Of a stretch of DNA of 64,000 nt, positions 1-9,773 are shown in pieces. The notes beneath the pieces are model-generated. The model ran no database searches, was not told where the DNA came from, and saw nothing but the letters and a program-made list of their open reading frames with translations. Both the position numbers and the translations under genes were made by a program. Position 1 is the stretch's first letter, and each line of letters starts with the position of its first letter. This DNA comes from Coenobita brevimanus (taxonomy: Eukaryota > Arthropoda > Malacostraca > Decapoda > Coenobitidae), in contig CM064713.1 of NCBI GenBank assembly GCA_032717465.1, positions 6,867,001 through 6,931,000 of the forward strand. Direction: 5' to 3'.

Positions 1-131
1 TTCTTCTCCAACTAATTTCTCTGTTCTTTCTCTAACTCTGTCTATAAGTATCCTACCATACACTTTTCCTATTATACTAAGAAGACAAATGCCCCTATGA
101 TTACCACACACTTCTTTTTCCCCTTTTCCTT
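1..131 (-). mobile_element. Family R LINE fragment (RT domain)
   Basis: The first 131 bases closely match 26497-26623, part of the minus-strand family R reverse transcriptase (the region reading KEVCGNHRGICLLS to RERTEKLVGEE). Similarity stops abruptly at about 131, where a CR1-like copy begins. Only a short internal RT piece is present, cut by the window edge on the left, so whether a full element lies upstream is unknown. Confidence 0.85.
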
Positions 132-393
132 TGTTATTAAATATAATAATGAATAATGTGATGACCAGTGGGTCGAAGAAGAGACACAGTTTCGAGGTGA
201 GGACACACCAGCAAGGTTAGATTTACTGTTCACCAAAGAACCCGATGTAATAGAATCATTGGAATATCTCTGTCCTTTGGGAAAAAGTGATCACGTGGTC
301 ATTGAGTTCCAGATGTTAATAGGAAACGTCGAGCCAAGAGACGAGCTTCATAGACAGGGAAGATACAACTTTGGCAAAGCAAATTTTACATGA

Positions 394-2458
394 TTGAGAA
401 ACTTTTTTGAAAATGCGGATTGGAGAAAATTCAGAGAAACAAGAGAGATACAGAGGAAGTGGGATATCTTTCTAGACCTCTATAATTTGGGAGTGGAAAA
501 ATTTGTACCAAGAGTAAGAGGGAAAGAAAACAGGAAAAAGGAGTGGTTTAATAGAAGGTGTATGATAGCCAAAAAAGAGAGAGATAAGGCGTGGAACAAT
601 TGGAGAAAGAGAGGTAACGACAGAACAAAGGAAGAATATAAAAGAACAAGAAATGAATACACAAGAATACGTAGGGAAGAAGAAAGGAATTTTGAAAAAG
701 GTATAATTGACAAATGCAAGGATGAACCCAAACTGTTTTATAGATTTGTTAATGGCAAACTGAAACAAAAGGAAGGAATCACCAAGCTGAAAGTAGATGG
801 AGAGTTCTTTAAGGATGCGGCAATGCAAGCAGAAATAATGAACAAACGTTTCCAGTCAGTTTTCACTAAAGAAAAGGAGCTTGTGGAAGGGGAGGGAGTG
901 ATTAGAAATGTTCCGGTGATGAAAGATATAAAAGTGGAGGTGCAGGAAGTGTATAAATTACTTGAAACTCAAGATGTAAGGAAAGCCCCAGGACCTGATG
1001 GAATTTCTAATTGGGTACTGAAGCAATGCAGAGAACAACCGGTGGATAAAATTCACAGCTTAATTGTATGCTCACTGGAAGAGGGGAAAGTGCCAAAAGA
1101 ATGGAAGAGGGCAAATGTGGTACCAATTTACAAGGGAGGAAACAGGGAAGAACCCCTGAATTATAGACCAGTGTCTCTAACCAGCATGGTCGCAAAATTG
1201 TGTGAGAGAATCCTGAAAGTCAGATGGATAAAATATCTGGAAGAGATGAATATTTTGGCTGAATGTCAGTTTGGATTCAGAAGTGGAAGGTCATGTGTTT
1301 CAAACTTGTTCAGCTTTTACTCAAGAGCGATTGATGTGGTACAGGAGAGAGATGGTTGGGTGGATTGTGTGTACTTAGACTTAGAGAAGGCCTTTGACAA
1401 GGTACCTCATAAGAGACTAATGTGGAAACTAGAATTTATAGGAGGACTAAAGGGGAAACTTCTGGAATGGATGAGAGACTTTTTGAGAGACAGACAAATG
1501 AGGACAGTAATAAAGGAAAAGATGTCTGGATGGAGGGAAGTAACAAGTGGAGTCCCTCAAGGCTCAGTGTTGGCGCCAGTAAAGTTCCTGATTTACGTAA
1601 ATGATATGGTAGATGGAGTGAACAGTTATGCGAGTCTGTTTGCTGATGATGTAAAGATCTTGGGGAAGATAGAGGCTGAGGAGGATTGTAAAATACTGCA
1701 GGAGGATTTGGATAGGATACACAATTGGAGCTGGACGTGGGAAATGAAATTTAATGTAAAGAAATGTAAAATATTGGAAATGGGTAAAAGTACCAGGAGA
1801 CCATCACTGAATTATTTTTTGGGTAATGAATTAATCACAAAAAGGAGAGAAGAGAAAGATTTGGGAGTGCTGGTCCAAGATAGTTTGTCACCAGAAAAGC
1901 ACATTAACAAGATAGTTGGAGAGACTTATAAGCTCTTGACTAACATAAGAATAGCATTTCATTATATTAATGAGGAAATGATGAAAAAATTGATAGTGGC
2001 CATGATCCGCCCCAGGTTAGAATATGCAGCGGTAGTGTGGTCCCCACACAAAAAGAAAGATATAAACAAGATTGAGAGAATACAAAGAACAGCAACCAAG
2101 ATGGTCCCCAGTCTGACAGACCTGTCATACAGAGAAAGGCTGGAAAAACTGGATTTGCTTTCGCTAGAGGAAAGGAGAAAGAGGGGAGACATGACTGCAA
2201 TCATGTCTCCCCATGGTGGGAGTAGATAAAATTGACAAAGAAGATCTGTTTTTATGGGATAAGAGAGCAACAAGAGGACATGGAATGAAATTGAAAAAGT
2301 CAAGCTCCTTGAAGGATATCAAGAAATATAGCTTTCCTTATAGAAGTATAGACTTATGGAATAGCCTGGACAAAGAGATCGTCCAGTCTAAAAACTTAAA
2401 CGAGTTTAAAGTTAAATTCGACTTATTGAGAAACAGCGACGGAAACCCACGAGCATAG
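394..2458 (+). pseudogene. Reverse transcriptase of copy A, frameshifted
   Basis: This encodes a LINE reverse transcriptase that would copy its own RNA at a nicked chromosomal site. A 611-residue open frame (394-2229) holds the linker rich in basic residues, then the RT core: [41 protein letters not shown] and the catalytic LFADD. Three lesions are visible. A TGA at 391-393 replaces the Gly codon seen at the same place in the copy at 14023. A one-base loss lies in the endonuclease tail near 165. A +1 shift at the hairpin at 2183-2212 moves the C-terminus into the frame of 2213-2458. The protein is therefore non-functional, although the RT motifs are intact. Confidence 0.85.
2183..2212. repeat. 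Perfect 12-bp-arm hairpin created inside copy A
   Basis: The arms GGGGAGACATGA and TCATGTCTCCCC flank the 6-base loop CTGCAA. Sister copies (for example 17330-17352 read on the minus strand) have unrelated sequence in place of the right arm, so the arm is a local copy of the left one. The change adds one base and frameshifts the RT. Confidence 0.85.
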
Positions 2459-2829
2459 TACATTCCGTGTATATCACAATTGGGTATATTCTTAAATATT
2501 TGGAACGACTTAGACAAAGAGGTGGTGCATGAGAAAAACATTCATGTGTGTAAAGGTAGACTTGATAAATGTGGATATGGAGACAGGACAACACGAGCAT
2601 TGCTCAAGTCCTGTATACTACAAATAGGTAAATACAAATAGATAAATACACACACACACATTATTAAAAGGAAAAGAAATAATACGTTTAAACAAGACTA
2701 GTTCAAACAGAACAAATAACCACGAGGAAATAAAATGCGCTGAGTCAGCTGGGTTTGTTTATACTACAGCAACAAGGGGAAAGTGTACATACTCTCTAAG
2801 TACATACTCTGTTCATTTAGTATTACAAA

Positions 2830-3855
2830 ATGGATACATACTTCAGTAAAATAAATTTGGAAAAGAAAAGGGATAAAAGTAAAAAGCAAAATGATTTCTA
2901 CAAAGAACTGGTTGAAGTGGAGACTCACAATAGACTGGTTGAACGTGTACACAAACTAGAAATGGCTTTCAAATATGAAATTGATGAAATAAAGAAGCAA
3001 ATGCACTTGCAAAAGGTAGAGATAGAAAAACTAGGAAGGGAGGCCAATAAGATAGACACAACCATCAGTGAACTAACAGTGGAACTGAGTACACTTAAGA
3101 AGAAAGTGAGTGAAATGGCAAGTACAGTAGTCAATCACAAGAGTGTTATGGAGGAGTTCAAAAATAACACAGAGACAATTAGGCAAGCAAGCAGTCTTAT
3201 GGACCAAAGCAGTGATATTGAGGAGAAGATAACACAGGTGAATGAAGCTGTGCTAAGCTACAAAAATGATGTAGAAACCACATATGCTGAAATGGTGAAA
3301 GTAAAGAAAGACTTAGAAACAAGGGTGGAGGAAAAAAACATTAAAAAGGAAGTGAAAAGAATAATCCAGAACAATCCAAAGTTAGTCAGAGATTCAGTAG
3401 AGATAAACAGATCAATAGTAATCACTGGTATAGAAGAGGAAGAAGTTAAAAACAAGATCACTAGAGACAAAAAGGAGATGGCAAATGTAATGAGCTTACT
3501 GAAAGAAGTATCAGAGGAAATCTGTAGTAAAGACATAGAGGAACACAAAAGGTTGGGGAAATACGAGAAAAGCAAGACAAGACCTCTAAAGGTGACTTTC
3601 CAGAGTGTAAACACTGTGGAAGAGATACTAAAAAATGCAAAGAATCTTATGGAAAAAGAGGAGTTCAAAAATGTATGGATAAAACGATGCCTAACACAAG
3701 ATGAACTGGAATTACTGAAAGAGAAAAGGGAGGAAGCAAAAACAAAAAATGAGGGAAGATCAGAAGAGGAGAAGCAGAAATTTTTTTACAAAGTAATAGG
3801 ATTGCAGGTACGAAAGTGGTACACAAACAGGATGGAAGAAAAAGGAGGAAGGTAG
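2830..3855 (+). CDS. LINE ORF1 protein, coiled coil with RRM-like C-terminus
   Basis: The 341-residue frame is intact. It would make an RNA-binding partner of the LINE ribonucleoprotein, a role inferred from its position before ORF2 and its domain layout. Residues of roughly 20-180 are rich in Lys, Glu and Leu with heptad-like spacing, suggesting a trimerising coiled coil. The C-terminal 140 residues (from RSIVITGIEEEEV through KTRPLKVTF to KVIGLQVRKWY) resemble the RRM plus C-terminal domain of L1-type ORF1 proteins. No CCHC zinc knuckle is visible. The last 40 bases overlap ORF2 in the -1 frame. The start at 2830 follows the 5' UTR and heads the only long frame. Confidence 0.75.
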   Translation: MDTYFSKINLEKKRDKSKKQNDFYKELVEVETHNRLVERVHKLEMAFKYEIDEIKKQMHLQKVEIEKLGREANKIDTTISELTVELSTLKKKVSEMASTVVNHKSVMEEFKNNTETIRQASSLMDQSSDIEEKITQVNEAVLSYKNDVETTYAEMVKVKKDLETRVEEKNIKKEVKRIIQNNPKLVRDSVEINRSIVITGIEEEEVKNKITRDKKEMANVMSLLKEVSEEICSKDIEEHKRLGKYEKSKTRPLKVTFQSVNTVEEILKNAKNLMEKEEFKNVWIKRCLTQDELELLKEKREEAKTKNEGRSEEEKQKFFYKVIGLQVRKWYTNRMEEKGGR

Positions 3856-6800
3856 TAGAACCATGTCATGACAAGTATATAAACAAGATGATAAAGTTGA
3901 TGTACTCAAACGTGGATGGAATGGTATCTAAATTACTAGAGATGAATGATTATGTCAGAGAAAATGAACCACAAATAATATGCCTAACTGAAACAAAATT
4001 AACACCAATGATATCCAATGACATACTAAACTTAGAGGAATACAATATATGGAGAAGAGACAGAAATTTAAAAAAAGGAGGAGGAATTATAATATTAACT
4101 AACAAAAATCTAAAAGTCAAGGAAATAAAACTAGATATACCATCACAAGTAGAACTGATTGCAGTAGAGATCGACACATCTGAAGGTAAAGTAAATGTAG
4201 CCAATTTGAACATGCCACCCAGATCTAACACATGGGAAAGAGACGAATATGAGGACCTGACAGAGAGTACAATTCAAAGTATAAGATCATTGCTACATAA
4301 AATGGGAGAGAAATCGAAAAGAATTATACTAACTGGGGACTTCAATACAAATATAAATTGGAATACTCTAGATATAAATAGCCAAGAAAGCTTATGGGAC
4401 CAAAAGCTCCTGGATCTCGTACAAGAGTTTTTCTTAACGCAACATGTGAGGGAAACCACCAGAAAAAGAGGACTTGATGTACCTTCAGTGCTAGATCTAA
4501 TATTTACTAGGCAAGAAAATGATATTGACAGTTTAATATATCACCCTCCACTCGGTAAAAGCGTTCATGCAGTACTAAATCATAGCTTCAGGATAGCATA
4601 TGACATAGTAAACAGCAATGACAGTTACAAAAAGAGCCTAAACTATAAAAAGGGAAATTATGAAGACCTAAAGAAGTATTTCTCAGAAGTTGATTGGGAA
4701 AATGAGCTTAAAGGACAAGATTTAAATGCTGTATATAAAAAATTTTGTGAATTTTATGAACTAGGAGTCCAGAAGTACAGTCGTCAGCATAAATTCGCTG
4801 CATGTCTACTAGTGTGATGCCAGTCCTTTTCTCTGGCAACAGTGTAAAGGGATGAGTTGCCACTGACACTTTTATACACTTTAACGATGTGTTTTTCAAA
4901 AGTGGTACAGAGACTGCCTAGAGTACAATTCTCTGTATATCGTAATTGATTAGCGTAAAAAAACTGCAAGAGTCGACAATGTTATGGAAAGACGTATGAG
5001 CGTAATACTCTGGTATTCTTTATTATAACAGTGTGTAAGCTCCCTTCCCGTCTCCCCCTTACTTCTCCTGATGTCCCCCCCCGCCCCTCCCTCTCCCTCC
5101 TACCCCCCACTCACTTTCATGCCTCTCCACTGTCTCCTCTCCCCACCTTCTCTACCTTCATTCATTTATCCACGGCACTAACCCGACTGGCGCATCGCAA
5201 TTCTCTCTTGACTGTTTTCTAAACCCAGTCTGCCTTATTCCCAGTTGCTTGCAGTACTACCAACTATATCCAAGGTTTATTATCAGTATTCCTTCCTGTT
5301 CTAGTCCCATTCTTACCCTCCTCGTCTTCTTCCCACTCCTCTCCAGTTGTCTTTCTGTTCTCCACCCTTTGTCACTACCAACAGCCGGGAGATACAGGAA
5401 CATTGAGGTCTCGTTCTTGTGATGTATTCCTTGCTAGTATTTGTTTGAGTGAGCCTGGAAGTCTGTGCCTATTATATTAGTAGCCAAAATTAAATTAACA
5501 TTTGTGCCCACTCCTCCTACTTCTCGCCGTCTCTCTTCCCTAGGAAAATGTTCCCTTTCTCCTCACACTGTTCACTGAATCACGAAGCAGTATCAGAAAC
5601 ACTAAAGTTTCGAACTGCTGCGTCATGTGTGGAGTAATGAGTGGGAGAAAGAGACTGTTGCATGGCATGAAACTCTCGAATGTTGAGGAGCAAAAAGGTT
5701 ACAGGAATAGACAAGAAATAGAGAAGAGTGCGGTTTATTACGCAGATTAACGTTGTGGGTGAAATAAGGTAGACAGGACGGAGAGAGAGAGGAGTGGAGA
5801 TGAGGGATAGCGGGAGAGGGAAGGAGGAGGGGAGGGTGGGGAGGGACAAGGGATGGTTACGAGGGAGAGAACAGGAGTTTCACCATTCGACAACATTCAT
5901 CTGTCGTCTTTTGCACATTTTTACGCTAATCAGATATAAAGAATATTGGATTCTGGGTGATTTATAGTATTAATTCTTACAAACACGTATTTAAATCGTA
6001 AAAAAGCCTGTGTGGCAACTAGTTCCCATACACCGTTGCCAGACAAAACGACCAACATCACACGAGCAGGCTAGCAGCGAATTTGTGCTGATGACTGTAC
6101 ATCCCACAGCACAAAGAAGCAGATAAGAAAATACAGAAATGGTTCAATATAGAATGTAAAAAATCAAAAGAAAGAAGAGATTTGTTGTGGAATAGATACA
6201 GAAGACACAATAGTGAAAGGGCATATAATAATTACAAACAGGCAAGAAACGACTATACAAGAATAAGGATGGAAGCACAAAAACAGTTTGGGAAGGATAT
6301 AATAAATAAAAGTAGTGATCAACCAAAGCTGTTTTACAGCTATATCAGAAGCAAAACCAAAGTAAAAGATATAATACAATCCATTACGGACGAGAGAATC
6401 ACTTATACACAAGAGAAAGATATTTGTGAAGCACTAAATAAGAATTTCCAATTAGTTTTTACGGAAGAAAAAAATTTTGAGAGGGCCTATGTGGAACACG
6501 CATGTCCACACATACTACCAGGTATACAAATAGCAGAAAAAGTAATACAGGAGGAGTTAAGTAGATTAGACAGAGGAAAAGCAAGTGGTCCTGATGAAAA
6601 TTCATGTTGGGTATTACGAGACTGTGTAAAGGAGTTAAGTAAACCATTATTTTTAATTTTCAAGAAATCCTTGAGTCAAGGAAAACTACCTGATATTTGG
6701 AAAAAAGCAAATATTGTCCCCTTATTCAAGAAAGGAAATAGACAAAATCCTCTCAACTACCGACCAGTATCACTGACCAGTGTTGTAAGCAAGGTATTAG

Positions 6801-8061
6801 AAAAACTTATAAGAAAAGCTTGGGTAAATCACCTAGAAGAACACAGTATCATAACAGAAAGACAGTTTGGTTTCAGAAAAGGAAAATCATGTGTTACTAA
6901 TCTGTTGAGCTACTATGACAGAGTAACAAAAACAATACAGGAAAGGGAAGGATGGGTGAACAGTATCTATTTAGATTTCAAGTAAGCTTTTGACACAGTA
7001 CCACACCAAAGACTTTTATGGAAACTGTACCATCAAGGAGGAATTCGATGCAAACTGTTTTGTTGGATGCAAGACTTTCTCATAAAAATAGAAATGAGGA
7101 CAGTACTAAGAGGAAACTACTCATCATGGAAAGAAGTGACTAGTGGAGTACCACAGGGTTCAGTGCTGGGACCAATCATGTTTTTAGTGTATATAAATGA
7201 TATAAACAGTAACACTGGAAATGAGAGTTATCTGAATATGTTTGCAGATGATGCAAAAATACAAAGGAGAAGTACTACCACAGACTCTTGTAGGGAGCTA
7301 CAAGAAGAATTAAATAAACTTCATGAATGGAGTAGTACATGGCAAATGGAATTCAATGTGGACAAGTGTCATGTAATCAAGTTTGGTAAAAGTGGAAAAA
7401 AAAAACTGATTGGGATTATAAGTTAGGAAATAAAACCCTATACACATCAGAAAGAGAGAAAGACCTAGGTGTGATTATCAATAACAGACTATCTCCGGCT
7501 GACCACATCAGCGAGAAGGTACGGAACATGTACACACTGCTTGCAAATATGAGAATAGCATTCACATACATAAATGAAGACATGCTAAGAAGGATAATAA
7601 CATCATTCATTAGACCAACCCTGGAATATGCACCAATAGTCTGGAGTCCTCATCTCAAAAAGCATATAGACAAGACTGAAAAAGTTCAAAGGGCCGCTAC
7701 AAGATGGATACCAAGCTTAAGGGACCTAAGCTATGAAGAAAGACTAAATAAACTGAATCTACCAACACTACATGAGAGAAGGAAAAGAGGTGACATGATA
7801 ATGCTATATAAGTGCATATCAGGAAAGGAGAAAATAGACATAAATGATTACTTAACATATGGAGAAGCATCAGCAAGAGGACACTGCAAAAAACTGCATA
7901 AGAAGAGAGGTGATCAAGACGTAAGGAAATTCAGTTTCCCAAACAGAGCAACTGATCAATGGAATACACTACCGAATGAAATAGTGTGTGCCAAAACAAT
8001 TCGCAAATTTAAAGATATGTACAATAAATATGGTTTAAGACACGGGACAGTACGAGCTTGA
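3816..8061 (+). pseudogene. LINE ORF2 (endonuclease + reverse transcriptase), interrupted
   Basis: The N-terminal part (3816-4776) is an APE-type endonuclease with SNVDG, TETKL, NMPP, LTGDFN and a modified GKSVH where SDH is expected. After the transposon insertion the frame resumes at 6098. It carries RT motifs [31 protein letters not shown] and MFADD, and ends in the conserved QRAATRWIPSL region. Skipping 4778-6097 and one TA restores the frame exactly. Other lesions are a TAA at 6983-6985, where related copies have Lys, and a frameshift in the A-run near 7397-7406. About 974 codons would result without them, a normal size for CR1-like ORF2. Confidence 0.85.
4778..6097. mobile_element. TA-flanked fold-back/MITE inserted in LINE ORF2
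   Basis: A 1320-bp element begins CAGTCGTCAGCA and ends with the inverted counterpart TGCTGATGACTG. It is flanked by TA at 4776-4777 and 6098-6099. The terminal inverted repeats remain alignable for about 205 bp: a block GATTAGCGTAAAAA at offset about 170 on the left has its complement at the same offset on the right. The left interior is pyrimidine-rich and the right interior purine-rich, so the arms may be longer. No transposase frame is visible. TA duplication and CAGT ends suggest mobilisation by a Tc1/mariner or pogo-type transposase, which is inference. Confidence 0.88.
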
Positions 8062-8330
8062 CTCATTCCTGTAAAGATACAATTAGGTAAGAACACACAC
8101 ACACACACAACACGAACGAACAGCCGGAGAGAGCAGACGTCCCAGCCATCGCTGCTAACCTTAAGTAGTTTCAGGAATTTTGTCTGTTCTGTCTCCTAAG
8201 GTCTTGTTTTAAATTTAAAATAATGAAAGTTAATAGACTACCAAAAATGTAAGATTTATTGGCTATAGTATACATGAATGTTTGTACTTTTTTCGGTAAC
8301 AGCTGTTTTGGTACTTAACCAACATCAAAC

Positions 8331-9224
8331 ATGGCCGAAAATGTAAACAATGAGGGACTTGAATTTCAAGGATTTGATACAAATACCAATGTCATGGACC
8401 TGGTTAAAACATTAATTATGAGGATTAGTGAACTTGAAAAGAAAGCAGAGAATCTAGTGATAAAGGATGTGTCTGAAAATACAGATACTACCATACAGAG
8501 TCTGATCCAGTCCAATGAGACAGCGAATGAAGAGATTAGAAATTTGAAGAGTGAAAATTTTGAATTGAGGAGGAAACTAGAAGAGAGTACTAATAAAACG
8601 GAGAAGGTGAGTAGTGTATTAGAAGAGCATAAGGCAAAGTGGGCACACGTACAAGAAGAACAGAAAGAAGTGATCAGCTTAAGAGAGATCATCCACGAAG
8701 AAAGGGAAATGAACAAGAAAAAAATGGAAGAAAATGTAGTGAAAATACTGAAGAAAAAAGAGAAAATAGTGAGAGAAACTGTAGAAAGGAACAGATGTGT
8801 GGTAATATTTGGAAACAGGGAAGAGGAAGAAAAGGTTAGGTTCGTAAGACTCGAGAGAGACACGAATCTGGTGAAAGGAATATTAGGCAAGACTGACCCC
8901 GAAGGAGACAAGTGGGTAAAAGAAATTGAGGAAGTAAGGAGGATAGGGCCTTATAAGAAAGGGGAAACAAGACCAATGAGAGTCAAGTTTACATCAGAAA
9001 GTGTAATAAATGAGATACTTAAAGTGACCTGGAAATTAAGCAAAGAGGCAGGGATGGAAAATATTATAATAAGAAAAGATCTGAATGAAGAAGAAAGAGA
9101 AGTTTTAAAATCATTAAAGGAAGAAGTAAAGGAAAAAAATGATAAGAGGACAGAGGAAGAACGTAATACTTTTTTTTGGAGAGTATTGGATATGAAAGTA
9201 AGGAAATGGTATTTAAGGAAATAG
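8331..9224 (+). CDS. LINE ORF1 protein (family 1), intact
   Basis: A 297-residue open frame starts MAENVNNEGLEFQGFD. Residues of about 30-140 form a Glu/Lys-rich predicted coiled coil. Residues of about 150-297 (CVVIFGNREEEEKVRF, GETRPMRVKF, FFWRVLDMKVRKWY) parallel the RRM-like C-terminus of the family 2 ORF1. It presumably binds LINE RNA in a cytoplasmic ribonucleoprotein, as ORF1 proteins do; that role is taken from known LINE families, not shown here. It overlaps the endonuclease frame (from 9176) by 49 bases in the -1 frame. The decayed sister at 14239 uses the same start. It is the best preserved ORF1 of this family in the window. Confidence 0.78.
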   Translation: MAENVNNEGLEFQGFDTNTNVMDLVKTLIMRISELEKKAENLVIKDVSENTDTTIQSLIQSNETANEEIRNLKSENFELRRKLEESTNKTEKVSSVLEEHKAKWAHVQEEQKEVISLREIIHEEREMNKKKMEENVVKILKKKEKIVRETVERNRCVVIFGNREEEEKVRFVRLERDTNLVKGILGKTDPEGDKWVKEIEEVRRIGPYKKGETRPMRVKFTSESVINEILKVTWKLSKEAGMENIIIRKDLNEEEREVLKSLKEEVKEKNDKRTEEERNTFFWRVLDMKVRKWYLRK

Positions 9225-9490
9225 AAGTGAAGGAAACTAGGGGGGATGGTTGTGAAAGATCAGAAGTTGAGGAAGTGGTACGGACAGAGAGTAGGAGAGA
9301 AGAGGATATTAAGAACGTCAAAAATAATCTGAAGGTGATATATACTAATGTTGATGGTTTCATATAGAAATTAACGATTTCTTGAGAGAACATGAACCTG
9401 ATGTCATGTGCTTTGTAGAGACCAAATTAAGAGAAGATATTGATGTTCATTTGGGAGATGGTAAATACAAACTGTGGAGAAAAGACAGAA
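9176..9490 (+). pseudogene. ORF2 endonuclease N-terminus of copy D
   Basis: The frame opens inside the ORF1 end and reads toward YTNVDGF, EHEPDVMCFVETKL and KYKLWRKDRK, the first two catalytic blocks of an APE endonuclease. A 10-base deletion near 9370 (compared with 15266-15290) breaks the frame between the blocks, and the rest of ORF2 is missing. Confidence 0.75.
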
Positions 9491-9773
9491 AGACATTCCA
9501 TGCTCTTGTCTTAGGGGGAACATATACTACTGTCAAGTCTTTCTTGCCATTCTCTCCAGTTTCTAATTTCATATTTATCACTTCAGCCCTACCCCCTCCC
9601 ATTTCCACAATATCCATATTTATGTTGTTCTTCACTGTTATCATCACTCCTCCTCCTGTTTTCTCTTTTTTGTCTCTTCTCCACAGTTTGTATTTACCAT
9701 CTACCGTATGGATATCAGTATCGTCTCTTAGCTTGGTCACTACAAGGCACATAATATTTGGTTCATGTACCAT
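9491..9773 (-). mobile_element. Inverted CR1-like endonuclease fragment
   Basis: Read on the minus strand, this gives an open endonuclease stretch: HEPNIMCLVVTKLRDD, YKLWRRDKK, TGGGVMI and VVYVPPKTRAWN. It covers the same protein region that copy D has just encoded on the plus strand, but is visibly diverged from it. It therefore comes from a different copy and is not a simple fold-back of D. The junctions at about 9490 and 9773 are abrupt. Confidence 0.8.

Larger units (their letters stand above)
132..2662 (+). mobile_element. CR1/L2-like LINE family 1, copy A (5' truncated)
   Basis: The copy begins inside the endonuclease C-terminus, matching 15741 onward of the better preserved copy at 14023. 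It continues through the whole reverse transcriptase and a roughly 190-base 3' UTR to a short (AC)n tail at about 2643-2662. It lacks ORF1 and most of the endonuclease. The UTR contains the family-specific end CTACAAATAGGTAAATAC just before the AC run. The 5' UTR of a second CR1-like family starts directly after the tail. The family is assigned from the RT ([14 protein letters not shown], and the C-terminal RIQRTATKMVPSL motif typical of CR1/L2 elements); the exact clade is not certain. Confidence 0.85.
2663..8110 (+). mobile_element. CR1/L2-like LINE family 2, near full length
   Basis: This is a nearly complete LINE: a 5' UTR from about 2663, ORF1 (2830-3855), ORF2 (3816-8061), and a short 3' UTR ending in AATTAGGTAAGA followed by (AC)n at 8092-8109. 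Its proteins are similar in design to, but clearly diverged from, those of the family at 14023. It starts immediately after the (AC)n tail of copy A, and another LINE 5' UTR starts on its own tail. ORF2 is interrupted by a DNA element at 4778-6097. An endonuclease fragment of the same family recurs at 22758-22987. Confidence 0.88.
8111..9490 (+). mobile_element. CR1/L2-like LINE family 1, copy D (5' part only)
   Basis: This copy has the family 5' end (GAACAGCCGGAGAGAG), the 5' UTR, a complete ORF1 and the first part of the endonuclease. It closely matches the copy at 14023. It starts on the (AC)n tail of the preceding element. A 10-base deletion near 9370 frameshifts the endonuclease. Similarity ends at about 9490, where a reverse-oriented endonuclease fragment of a more diverged copy abuts it. 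Confidence 0.85.

Noticed and set aside
472..828. Hydrophobic Phe/Leu-rich minus-strand frames that look like membrane proteins (also 3258-3668, 8366-8911, 14320-14817)
   Set aside because: Antisense of Lys/Glu-rich LINE coding sequence; the hydrophobic look comes from TTT/CTT codons complementary to AAA/AAG.
9491..9773. Fold-back (snap-back) product of copy D
   Set aside because: The inverted piece is clearly more diverged than D itself, so it comes from another copy.
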